From the NCBI RefSeq assembly GCF_014191425.1, contig NZ_JACHWP010000001.1, positions 496,001 through 560,000 on the forward strand: a stretch of DNA of 64,000 bases. Reading direction: 5' to 3'. This document shows positions 26,479 to 34,766 of the stretch, one piece after another (the stretch's first letter is position 1; each line of letters starts with the position of its first letter). The notes beneath the pieces were generated by a model, which was not told the DNA's origin, did not search any database, and worked only from the letters and a program-made list of their open reading frames with translations. The stretch comes from Helcobacillus massiliensis. Lineage in GTDB: Bacteria > Actinomycetota > Actinomycetes > Actinomycetales > Dermabacteraceae. Both the position numbers and the translations under genes were made by a program.

Positions 26479-27693
26479 ATGGAACCGTTCACCAGCCCTG
26501 CGACCCGTGACCGGCTCCGCGCTGTCTGGCAGGGACAGCCCTGGGCGGCTGACCTCCTACTTGGGGCGCTAGGCGGATTCCTTGGCGCGATTGGCCGGCC
26601 AACCTTGTCGTTCGTGACATACGAGCAGACGGCCTACAGCATCATCGTATTCGGCTGCTCGGTCGCTCTGATCTTTCGGCGCATGCGCCCACGCCTCAGC
26701 CTCGCCGTCATCGGCGTACTGCTCGTCCTGCACCTCGTCACGGTGCAGGAACTGACGCTGTTCGCCGGCGCGGTCTGCCTCATCGCGGCATACACCACAC
26801 AGACGCAGCTGTTCGCGCCGTGGCGGTGGGGGTATGTCGCCGTCATCTACGTTGGTGCAGCTGCGGCAGTGCTCACCTCATCGACCCCCGCCGCGGACAC
26901 CGAGTGGAAGGTCAGGCTCGTGATTGCGGCAGCCGCAGCAGCGCTGGTCACCGTCGCCGTCCTGGCCGGCACCGTCCGGAGGACCCGGAAGGCGCGCTAC
27001 GAGGACGCGCTCGAACGTGCCGCTGTTCTGGAAGCCCGGCAAGCGGTGGAGCGACGGCTTGCCGCTGTCGAGGAACGCACACGCATCGCCCGCGAGATGC
27101 ACGACGTGCTCGGCCACTCCTTGAACACGATTGCGGTGCAGGCAGAAGGTGCCCGGTGCGTGATCAACACCGATCCCGACCGCGCCGATCAGGCGCTTGC
27201 CGTTATCGGTCGCTTGAGCCGGACCGCCGTCGATGACGTTCGCGACCTCATCAATGTCCTCGGCACCGATCACGACACTGAGGCTCTGACACGCCCTACC
27301 CCAAGCCTGCGCGAGATCGGCGCGCTCATCAGCGAGTTGCAGCACACAAGAGCACCGATCCGGCTTCACGTGGATGGAGACTTGGGGGCCGTCCCGGACC
27401 AGGTCGGACTCGCCGGCTACCGGATCGTGCAGGAGAGCATCACGAATGTCCTGAAGCACGCCTATGGCGCAGCAGCAAGTGTCCGCATCGTCGTCCACGA
27501 CCGTGCAGTTGATCTGACCATTCATAACACTTCGACAGGCCAATCGCAGACCACGCGGCGCGATGGTTCTCACCAAGGGATCATCGGCATGCAGGAACGC
27601 GCACGCGCACTTGACGGCACCTTCACCGCAGGCCCCGACCCGAACACCGGTGGATGGTGCGTCTCCGCGAGCCTGCCATGGAGGCAGCCATGA
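26479..27693 (+). CDS. NarL-type sensor histidine kinase
   Basis: This 404-aa protein has about five N-terminal membrane helices (to about 165), then a HisKA_3 dimerisation helix with phosphorylated His208 (ARIAREMHDVLGHSL pattern), and a C-terminal HATPase with VLKHAYGAA and GIIGMQERA. Such kinases with little extracellular sequence often sense antibiotics through their partner ABC transporter. Its stop overlaps the response regulator start (ATGA), and it is divergent from the immunity-type ABC operon. Confidence 0.92.
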   Translation: MEPFTSPATRDRLRAVWQGQPWAADLLLGALGGFLGAIGRPTLSFVTYEQTAYSIIVFGCSVALIFRRMRPRLSLAVIGVLLVLHLVTVQELTLFAGAVCLIAAYTTQTQLFAPWRWGYVAVIYVGAAAAVLTSSTPAADTEWKVRLVIAAAAAALVTVAVLAGTVRRTRKARYEDALERAAVLEARQAVERRLAAVEERTRIAREMHDVLGHSLNTIAVQAEGARCVINTDPDRADQALAVIGRLSRTAVDDVRDLINVLGTDHDTEALTRPTPSLREIGALISELQHTRAPIRLHVDGDLGAVPDQVGLAGYRIVQESITNVLKHAYGAAASVRIVVHDRAVDLTIHNTSTGQSQTTRRDGSHQGIIGMQERARALDGTFTAGPDPNTGGWCVSASLPWRQP

Positions 27694-28358
27694 TCACCGT
27701 CGGACTCGCAGACGACGAACCACTGTTCACCGCGGGGCTGGCGATGATCCTCGACGCCCAGCCCGACATGAGCGTTCTCTGGCAGGCCATCGACGGAGCC
27801 GACGCCATCCGTCAACACAACCACGAAGCGCCGGACATCCTGCTGCTCGACATCCAGATGCCCACCCTCGACGGTCTCGCCACCACTCAGCACCTCATCA
27901 CTGCCGGAACACAGAGCAAGATCATCATCCTCACCACCTTCGACACCGACGAGTACGTGCTCACCGCGATCGAGTCCGGCGCGTCAGGATTCCTCGTCAA
28001 GAACACCGCTCCCAACGATGTCGTCACAGCCATCCGCACTGTTCACGACGGCGATGCCGTCATCTCGCCCGGCCCCACTAGGAGGCTCTTCACCACGTTC
28101 CGGAAACGCCCAGGAGGTCCCGCCGCGTGCCCTTCACCCACCGACAGTCGACTCGCAGACGAACTCACACCCCGAGAACGCGACATCCTCGCCCTCATCG
28201 CGCGGGGCCGCACCAATCAAGAAATCTGCGACGAACTCTGGCTCACCATGCCCACCATCAAGACCCACATCGGCAACCTCCGCGCTAAGACCCAAGCCCG
28301 CGACCGCGTGCAGCTCGTGCTCTTCGCCCTGCGGGTCGGCATCGCCGAGCTCACGTAA
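27690..28358 (+). CDS. LuxR/NarL-family response regulator
   Basis: About 222 aa from ATG 27690. The receiver domain has acidic residues ADDE and phosphorylatable Asp54 (LLLDIQMP), with the conserved Thr and Lys (TTFDTDEYV; GFLVKNTAP). A LuxR HTH follows (LTPRERDILALIARGRTNQE, TIKTHIGNLRAKTQARDRVQ). It is partner of the upstream kinase and likely activates the divergent ABC operon. Confidence 0.93.
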   Translation: MITVGLADDEPLFTAGLAMILDAQPDMSVLWQAIDGADAIRQHNHEAPDILLLDIQMPTLDGLATTQHLITAGTQSKIIILTTFDTDEYVLTAIESGASGFLVKNTAPNDVVTAIRTVHDGDAVISPGPTRRLFTTFRKRPGGPAACPSPTDSRLADELTPRERDILALIARGRTNQEICDELWLTMPTIKTHIGNLRAKTQARDRVQLVLFALRVGIAELT

Positions 28359-28480
28359 CAACGACAACTGCAGAGAACAGCACCCGTTCGGTCACCTCTG
28401 AGCACCCGGGCTTTCAGCCTCCTATAGCCACCATCTGGAGCTGCCACGCCTCTTGCAGATCGAGGTTCGGTGGCTGCCAG

Positions 28481-28505
28481 CTCACCTGTGTGACAAGCAG
28501 GTGAG
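28481..28505. repeat. Inverted repeat before the relaxase gene
   Basis: ctcacctg (28481-28488) and caggtgag (28498-28505) form a perfect 8-bp inverted repeat with a 9-nt spacer, ending 11 bp before the relaxase GTG at 28517. Candidates are an operator for the relaxase, a structure at its ribosome site, or part of an oriT. Not distinguishable from sequence alone. Confidence 0.5.
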
Positions 28506-28516
28506 GGGTGGTTTGG

Positions 28517-31500
28517 GTGACGGTGTCGATGCGGGTGATGTCGGCTGGTGACGGCTACAAGTACCTGCTGCGCACCGTGGCGGCTGGCGATGGTGACCGG
28601 TCGCTGTCGACGCCGCTGACCCGCTACTACGCCGAGGCTGGCACCCCACCTGGACGCTGGCTCGGTTCCGGTGTCACTGCTTTGGGTAATGGTGAACTCA
28701 CCCCTGGCGCCCAGGTGTCGGAAGCGCAGCTTCAGCTGCTGGTCGGTATGGGGCGGGATCCGATTACTGGTGTGCCGTTGGGGCGGGCGTATCCGGTGTA
28801 CAGCTCGACGGCGGAGCGGGTCGCGGACCGTGTCGCGCAGCTGGACCCTGCCCTGGGGGCGGTGGAGCGGGGGCGGGTCGTTGCGCAGATTGAGGCGGAG
28901 GAGGCTGCGCGGGGGTCGCGGCGTGCGGTGGCGGGGTTTGACTTCACGTTCAGTGTGCCGAAGTCGGCATCGGTGTTGTGGGCGGTTGCGGACGCGGGGA
29001 CGCAGGCGTTGATTGCGCAAGCCCATCATGAGGCGGTTGCGGCGGTGGTTGCGTTCATGGAGCGCGAGGTTGCAGCCACCCGCACGGGTGCAACTGCTGG
29101 GGATGGCGCGGTTGCACAGGTCGACGTCACGGGTTTGATCGCAACGGCGTTTGATCACTTCGATTCCCGCGCTGGGGATCCGCACTTGCATACGCATGTG
29201 GTGATCAGCAACAAGGTCCGCACGGTGTTGGATGGGAAGTGGCGGAGTCTGGATGGGCGTCCGATGCATGCCGCGGTGGTCGCGTTGTCGGAGCTGCACG
29301 AGGCCGTGTTCGCCGATCACATGACCCGCACCTTCGGCGTGAGCTGGGAGGTGCGGGAGATGGGCCGTGACCGGAACCCGTCCTGGGCGATCACCAACGT
29401 CCCCGAACAACTGGTGGCGGAGTTCTCGACCCGCTCCCGGCACATCAACGAGGCGACCGACGCGCTGATTGCTGCCTACGTGACTCAGCATGGCAAGCGC
29501 CCGTCGTCGGCGACCATCGTGAAACTGCGCGCCCAGGCCACGCTCGCGACGCGTCCGGAGAAGCAGGTCCGATCCTTGGCGGAGCTAACAGCCGAGTGGC
29601 GCACCCGCGCCAGCAGAGTCCTCGGCAGTGATGCGACGGTGTGGGCGCGCGCCGTCACGGGTGGGGAGCGGCAGTTGCTGTTGCGGGCTGATGATGTGCC
29701 GTTGGATCTGATCGAGCAGGTGGGGCGGTCGGTGGTGGAGGTGGTCGGTGAGAAGCGTTCGACGTGGCGGCGCTGGAACCTGATGGCCGAAGCCGCCCGC
29801 CAAACGATGGGGTGGCGATTCGCCACCGTCGAGGACCGCGAAGCCATCACCGCCATGGTCGCCGACGCCGCCGAACAAGCGTCCCTGCGGCTGACTCCAC
29901 CCGAGCTGGCGACCAGTCCGGCGGAGTTTCGCCGCCTGGACGGCACCAGTGTGTTTCGGCCGAAGCACTCGACCGTGTTCTCCTCCGACACCCTCCTGGC
30001 CGCAGAAGACCGCCTCCTGCAACGGGCCCGCGCCACCACCGGGCCGAGTATCGACCTGACCACCGTCGAAACGATCACGAGCAAGCCTGACGCCGAGGGG
30101 CGGATGCTCGGTCCCGACCAGGCAGCTGCTTTGGCGTCGGTTGCCGTCTCGGGCCGGGTGGTGGATGTGTTGGTGGGGCCGGCGGGGGCGGGGAAGACGA
30201 CCGCGATGAACGCACTCCGCCGGGCGTGGGAAACCTCGCATGGTGCCGGGTCGGTGGTGGGGTTGGCTCCGTCGGCGGTGGCGGCGCAGGTGCTGGCCGA
30301 CGATCTGGGCATTCAGACGGAGAACACGGCGAAGTGGTGGACCACCTACCAACACACCGGCGCGACCTTCAAGGCCGGGCAGCTGGTCATCATCGACGAA
30401 TCCTCCCTCGCCGGCACCCTCTCCTTGGATCGGATCACGCAGGCAGCTGAGGAGGCGGGGGCGAAGGTGCTGCTGGTCGGTGACTACGCCCAGCTCCAGT
30501 CCGTCGATGCCGGGGGTGCGTTCAGCCTGTTGATCCACGACCGCGACGATGCCCCCGAGCTGGTCGATGTCCACCGCTTCACCCACGTCTGGGAGAAGAG
30601 CGCATCCCTGGAGCTGCGGCACGGCCGCGCCCCGGTCATCGACACCTACCTGGCACATGATCGCATCCACGATGGTGACGGCGAGGCCATGACCGATGCC
30701 GCCTACACCGCCTGGCGCCACGACCGCCAGCAGGGGTTGGCGTCGGTGCTGATCGCCGAAACCCGCGAGAACGTCACCGCCCTCAACGTCCGTGCTCGCG
30801 CTGACCTCATCCTGGACGGCACGCTCAAGTCCGGCCCCGAAATCACCCTGTCCGACGGATCGGCAGCAGGTGTGGGTGACACGATCATCACCCGCCGCAA
30901 TGACCGGCGGCTGCGGAACCGGCACGGCTGGGTCCGCAACGGCCAAACCTGGACCATCACCGCCGTACGTGACGACGGGTCGGTTACGATTCGCCCACCC
31001 GGGGCCCGGTTCGGAAACAGCATCGTCCTGCCCGCCGCCTATGTGGCTGAGCATGTCGACCTCGGCTACGCCGTCACCGCCCACCGTGCCCAAGGCATCA
31101 CCACCGACACCGCCCACGTCCTCGTCGAACCCACCACCACCAGGGAGAACCTGTATGTCGCGATGACGCGCGGACGGGAATCGAACCAGGCCTACGTCAT
31201 CCTCGACCGTCCCGACGATCACGCCACCGCGCACCCGGGCGACAATCCCGACGCCACCGCCCGCACGGTCCTCTACGGCGTGCTCCAACACAGCGGTGCT
31301 GAACTGTCGGCGCACGAGACCATCACCGCCGAACAGGACCAGTGGGGCTCGATCGCCCAACTTGCCGCCGAATACGAAACCATCGCCGCCGCAGCCCAAC
31401 ACGACCGCTGGGCTGCTCTCATCACCACCAGCGGCCTCACTACCGACCAGGCGCAAGCCGTGATCGACTCCGATGCTTTCGGCGCTCTGACCGCGGAACT

Positions 31501-32059
31501 GCGCCGGGCCGAAGCCAACCACCACAATGTCGGCACCCTCCTGCCACGACTCATCAAGGCTCGTGGGTTCGCTGACGCCGACGACATCGCCTCCGTCATC
31601 CACCACCGCGTCGCCAACGCCACCGCACGCCCCGCCGGCTCCGGCCGCACCCGCCAGGTACCGCGTCTCATCGCCGGCCTGATCCCTGAAGCTGGCGGCC
31701 CCATGAATCCCGACATGCAACGGGCCCTGGCCGAGCGCCGCCACCTCATCGAAACCCGCGCAGAAGCCATCCTCGACACCGCCCTCCACACCCACGAGCC
31801 ATGGGCCACGGAACTCGGTCCGATACCCGCCAGTGGGCGGGAGCGGCAGCAGTGGCGACGCCGCGCTGTGGTCGTCGCCGCCTACCGAGACCGCTACCAG
31901 ATCACCGACACCACCCCGCTCGGCGCCCAACCGGAAGGCACGGCGCAGAAGATTGACCGCGCCCGAGCCGACACAGCACTACGGACACTGACCCGCCCAA
32001 CCATCCACGACGAGCGCCGGCGCCCCGCCAACCAGGCGAGGCGGCGCCTCGACCTGTAA
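28517..32059 (+). CDS. traA: MobF-type conjugative relaxase/helicase (TraA-like)
   Basis: About 1180 aa. I start at GTG 28517 so the protein begins MTVSMRVMSAGDGYKYLLRT, typical of actinobacterial TraA; the frame is open nine bases earlier. The TrwC relaxase domain has a tyrosine pair (RYYAEAG) and the metal-binding histidines in DPHLHTHVV near residue 220. The RecD-like helicase has Walker A GPAGAGKTT near 555, Walker B LVIIDESS and motif VTAHRAQGITTD. It nicks oriT and unwinds DNA for transfer. No mating-pair genes are in the window, so the element looks partial or mobilisable. Confidence 0.92.
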   Translation: MTVSMRVMSAGDGYKYLLRTVAAGDGDRSLSTPLTRYYAEAGTPPGRWLGSGVTALGNGELTPGAQVSEAQLQLLVGMGRDPITGVPLGRAYPVYSSTAERVADRVAQLDPALGAVERGRVVAQIEAEEAARGSRRAVAGFDFTFSVPKSASVLWAVADAGTQALIAQAHHEAVAAVVAFMEREVAATRTGATAGDGAVAQVDVTGLIATAFDHFDSRAGDPHLHTHVVISNKVRTVLDGKWRSLDGRPMHAAVVALSELHEAVFADHMTRTFGVSWEVREMGRDRNPSWAITNVPEQLVAEFSTRSRHINEATDALIAAYVTQHGKRPSSATIVKLRAQATLATRPEKQVRSLAELTAEWRTRASRVLGSDATVWARAVTGGERQLLLRADDVPLDLIEQVGRSVVEVVGEKRSTWRRWNLMAEAARQTMGWRFATVEDREAITAMVADAAEQASLRLTPPELATSPAEFRRLDGTSVFRPKHSTVFSSDTLLAAEDRLLQRARATTGPSIDLTTVETITSKPDAEGRMLGPDQAAALASVAVSGRVVDVLVGPAGAGKTTAMNALRRAWETSHGAGSVVGLAPSAVAAQVLADDLGIQTENTAKWWTTYQHTGATFKAGQLVIIDESSLAGTLSLDRITQAAEEAGAKVLLVGDYAQLQSVDAGGAFSLLIHDRDDAPELVDVHRFTHVWEKSASLELRHGRAPVIDTYLAHDRIHDGDGEAMTDAAYTAWRHDRQQGLASVLIAETRENVTALNVRARADLILDGTLKSGPEITLSDGSAAGVGDTIITRRNDRRLRNRHGWVRNGQTWTITAVRDDGSVTIRPPGARFGNSIVLPAAYVAEHVDLGYAVTAHRAQGITTDTAHVLVEPTTTRENLYVAMTRGRESNQAYVILDRPDDHATAHPGDNPDATARTVLYGVLQHSGAELSAHETITAEQDQWGSIAQLAAEYETIAAAAQHDRWAALITTSGLTTDQAQAVIDSDAFGALTAELRRAEANHHNVGTLLPRLIKARGFADADDIASVIHHRVANATARPAGSGRTRQVPRLIAGLIPEAGGPMNPDMQRALAERRHLIETRAEAILDTALHTHEPWATELGPIPASGRERQQWRRRAVVVAAYRDRYQITDTTPLGAQPEGTAQKIDRARADTALRTLTRPTIHDERRRPANQARRRLDL

Positions 32060-32080
32060 TCGCGGGGCGCAAAGAAAGGA

Positions 32081-32115
32081 GTCTCGCACCGTCCAACGGG
32101 ATGATGCGAGACCCT
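32081..32115. terminator. Hairpin between traA and the DprA gene
   Basis: gtctcgca (32081-32088) pairs with tgcgagac (32105-32112), followed by cctctc. It lies between two convergent genes and could end both. Confidence 0.5.
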
Positions 32116-32132
32116 CTCAAGCTGCCGACCGG

Positions 32133-33128
32133 CTACAGCGATCGCTCCGGCGGACCAGCCGCCGGCGACGCGCGCCGTGTGAACTCGGCTGACAGCTCCG
32201 GACGCTGGGTGGCGCGGTTGGCGGTGAGTTCTTCGACGTCGGCAGCGGAGGTGACCAAGTGTGCGTGGCCGGTGCGGAGTAGCTCGTGCGGACCATGACT
32301 GGTAGCGCTGGTGACTGGCCCTGGCACTGCACCGACTTGGCGTCCGAGTTGGTGGGCTTCGACTGCTACCCGTAGCGCCCCCGATCGTGCGCCGGCTTCC
32401 ACGACCACCGTCGCGGCTGACATGGCCCCCAGCAGTCGGGAGCGGGCCAGGAATCGGTGCCGCGTCGGCGCCGCTCCGGGAGGAAGCTCGCTGACCAGCG
32501 CACCCACATCACCCACCCGGTCCAGCAAGTCACGATTCCCGCTCGGGTAGGGGCGGTCCACACCACCTGCGAGCACCGCGATTGTGTCCCCACCGGCCGC
32601 CAACACCGCGCGGTGCACGGCAGCTTCGGCACCATAGGCGCCACCAGCCACCAGAACACGCTCACGGTTCGCGAGGTCACCTGCCAGTTCGCCCGCGACA
32701 TGCTCCCCATACGCGGAGGCCGCCCGAGAACCCGTGACCGTCACCAAGCCGTTCAGCGGTCGAGCCAGGAACGACGCTGCGCCGCGCACGAACAGAACAT
32801 ACGGGGCACGCTCGCCCAGCTCATCCAGCGCTCGGGGCCAGTGCGCATCACCCGGGATCAGCGTGGCGATCCCGCTCGCCTCAACCATGCGCAGCCGCTG
32901 GTCAACCTCATCCAGCCTGCCCGGTGAGGTGAGGCGGTCACGCCACACCTGACCATCGATCCGACCCAGACCAGGCACGGTCGTGTCGGTGTCGAGCAGC
33001 CCGAGCGTCTCAACGGCACCCACGCGGCGCATCAGCCCACCGGTGACGGGATCATCAGGCTCCGCCAGCATGGCCAGCACCACTCGGGCACGACGTTCAT
33101 CAACACCAAGACCAGCAACACCAGACAT
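32133..33128 (-). CDS. DprA/Smf-like DNA-processing protein
   Basis: This 331-aa protein has the DprA Rossmann-like fold motifs: VTVTGSRAASAYGEHVAGEL, LVAGGAYGAEAAVHRAVLAA, GGVDRPYPSGNRDL, LVSELPPGAAPTRHRFLARS and VVVEAGARSGALRVAVEA. DprA binds single-stranded DNA and loads RecA. The usual SGxAxGID motif is altered (AGGAYGAEA). Its place between a relaxase and a conjugative-element membrane protein suggests an element-encoded copy that handles incoming single strands rather than the chromosomal dprA. Confidence 0.85.
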   Translation of the reverse strand: MSGVAGLGVDERRARVVLAMLAEPDDPVTGGLMRRVGAVETLGLLDTDTTVPGLGRIDGQVWRDRLTSPGRLDEVDQRLRMVEASGIATLIPGDAHWPRALDELGERAPYVLFVRGAASFLARPLNGLVTVTGSRAASAYGEHVAGELAGDLANRERVLVAGGAYGAEAAVHRAVLAAGGDTIAVLAGGVDRPYPSGNRDLLDRVGDVGALVSELPPGAAPTRHRFLARSRLLGAMSAATVVVEAGARSGALRVAVEAHQLGRQVGAVPGPVTSATSHGPHELLRTGHAHLVTSAADVEELTANRATQRPELSAEFTRRASPAAGPPERSL

Positions 33129-33197
33129 GACGCACCCTCCTCGAACAGACTCCGCCGAGTAGGTGCGCCAACACAGCCCGCGAGCCTCGCGCGGCTG

Positions 33198-33548
33198 TCA
33201 GGCCGTGGGCACCGGCGAACGTGACAGCAGGCGCCGGTCGCGACGCTCAGTAGTGCGGGCACGCACCAACAGCACCACGCTCACCGGCCCCATGACCAGG
33301 AACTTGAACGCGTTCCAGATGCACAGCAGCACCAGCAGGTGGAACCAACCAGGCGCACCGCGGCCGATGAGAATCGTCAGGATGTTCGCGCCCGCGAGAT
33401 ACGGGATGGCCAGCAACATCGCCGGCACGCCCCACTTCAGCCCCCGCCGCGTGCGGAGCCTGTCCAAGACGATGTTGGTCGGCATGTAGCGGTGCAGGAA
33501 GTCCCGCGTGTGGATGCTGGCGATCCAGATCAGGCTAAACATGAGCAC
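33198..33548 (-). CDS. Small membrane protein of conjugative elements
   Basis: About 116 aa (ATG 33542 is an equally good start). It has two or three hydrophobic segments and the sequence IHTRDFLHRYMPTNIVLDRL, RTRRGLKWGVPAMLLAIPYL. Proteins like this recur next to TraA relaxases on actinobacterial mobile elements and are often mislabelled sulfate permease in databases. It is too small for a transporter; its function is unknown. It lies 69 bp downstream of the DprA gene's start side on the same strand. Confidence 0.75.
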   Translation of the reverse strand: MLMFSLIWIASIHTRDFLHRYMPTNIVLDRLRTRRGLKWGVPAMLLAIPYLAGANILTILIGRGAPGWFHLLVLLCIWNAFKFLVMGPVSVVLLVRARTTERRDRRLLSRSPVPTA

Positions 33549-33656
33549 AGTCCTCTCCTCGTCACCGGCGACAAGGAAACAAGAGGACCACTCCGACCGA
33601 AGCCATCAGGTCAACCACCGCATCCAACGGTGGGCCACGCAGGTAGAGGCCGCCTA

Positions 33657-33675
33657 CAGGCAACCATACTGCCTG
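33657..33675. promoter_or_regulatory. Inverted repeat upstream of the AAA/protease pair
   Basis: caggca (33657-33662), 7-nt spacer, tgcctg (33670-33675) lies about 135 bp before the AAA gene in a 260-bp gap. A candidate operator by symmetry only; nothing else is recognised in the gap. Confidence 0.3.
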
Positions 33676-33809
33676 GCAGTCGCGAGGGAAGTGAACCCGC
33701 CGCTGTCGCGCGGGGACCGGGGTGTCCACGGCGGCGAGGCTCTCTCGGTTCCCGGTGCTCGCCGCTAAGATGGAGCAAGGGTAACGGCCAGCGGTTCAAG
33801 GAGGCAGAG

Positions 33810-34766
33810 ATGGCGCGTGCTGACCTGCTACTTGACCTCGTCGAAGCGGAGAGACGTGGTGACCGAGACCGATTTCGCGTTCTCGTCGAAGCTGTAATCG
33901 CTGAGGAGCGAGCCAACCAGCACCACCTTGTCGCTGACCGCTTGTCCGAGCTGATTACCACTACTGGGCAGAGCGCTCCGCGTGACGACCATGCGGCAGC
34001 TATGCGCGACCTGATCCAGGAGATCGTTCCTCAACGCCGCTTGGAAGAGCTAGAGCTTGCACCGGTCCCTCGTCGGGTCGTCGCTGAGTTGATTGAAGAG
34101 CAAAAGCGTTCCGAGCTGCTCCGCAGCTACGGAATCGAGCCCCGCAACCGACTCCTGTTGTCTGGTCCGCCGGGTAACGGCAAGACCAGCGTCGCCGAGG
34201 CGATCGCCTCAGAACTGATGCTGCCCTTCTACGTCATCCGTTATGAAGGAGTGGTCTCAAGCTTCTTGGGCGAAACCGCTGCACGGCTCGACAATGCCTT
34301 CGAGTTCGCACGGACGCGCCGTTGCGTCCTGTTTTTCGACGAACTTGACACCATCGCTAAAGAGCGATCGGACGAGCACGAGACAGGAGAGATCAAGCGC
34401 GTGGTCTCGACACTGCTGCTCCAGATCGACCGGCTGCCTCCGCATGTCCTTCTAGTCGGGGCGACAAACCACAGCGAGCTTCTCGACCGGGCAGCATGGC
34501 GACGCTTCCAGATCCGCGCCGAACTCGAACCACCCAGCCGTGCTCAAGCGACGCGCTTTCTCGAACGCCTCGCCGCCCGGCTAGGCGGTGATCTCGGATT
34601 TGCCCCGCGCACTCTGGCGGACAAACTTGCGGGAGCTAGCTTCTCCGAACTGGAAGAGTTCGCTCTCGACGTGCGTCGCAGAGCAGTCCTCGAACTCCCC
34701 GACAGCAACCTCCGGAAGATCGTCCAAGAACGTCTGGAGCACAGACGAGATCAGGCAACGGGATGA
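33810..34766 (+). CDS. ietA: AAA ATPase, IetA-like
   Basis: 318 aa from ATG 33810 with an excellent ribosome site (aaggaggcagag). A helical N-terminus (1-90) precedes one AAA module: Walker A GPPGNGKTS (119-127), Walker B LFFDELD (174-180), sensor 1 GATN (217-220), arginine-finger region RAAWRRF (227-233) and a C-terminal lid. The closest described architecture is IetA of the IetAS pair (AAA ATPase plus subtilisin-like protease), reported as a plasmid stability/incompatibility module and later as anti-phage. Its stop overlaps the protease start (ATGA). Codon use is less GC-rich than the core genes. Confidence 0.82.
   Translation: MARADLLLDLVEAERRGDRDRFRVLVEAVIAEERANQHHLVADRLSELITTTGQSAPRDDHAAAMRDLIQEIVPQRRLEELELAPVPRRVVAELIEEQKRSELLRSYGIEPRNRLLLSGPPGNGKTSVAEAIASELMLPFYVIRYEGVVSSFLGETAARLDNAFEFARTRRCVLFFDELDTIAKERSDEHETGEIKRVVSTLLLQIDRLPPHVLLVGATNHSELLDRAAWRRFQIRAELEPPSRAQATRFLERLAARLGGDLGFAPRTLADKLAGASFSELEEFALDVRRRAVLELPDSNLRKIVQERLEHRRDQATG

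Noticed and set aside
29585-31930. A 781-codon open frame antisense to the relaxase gene
   Set aside because: It has no recognisable domains, no ribosome site and the composition of a shadow frame in high-GC DNA.
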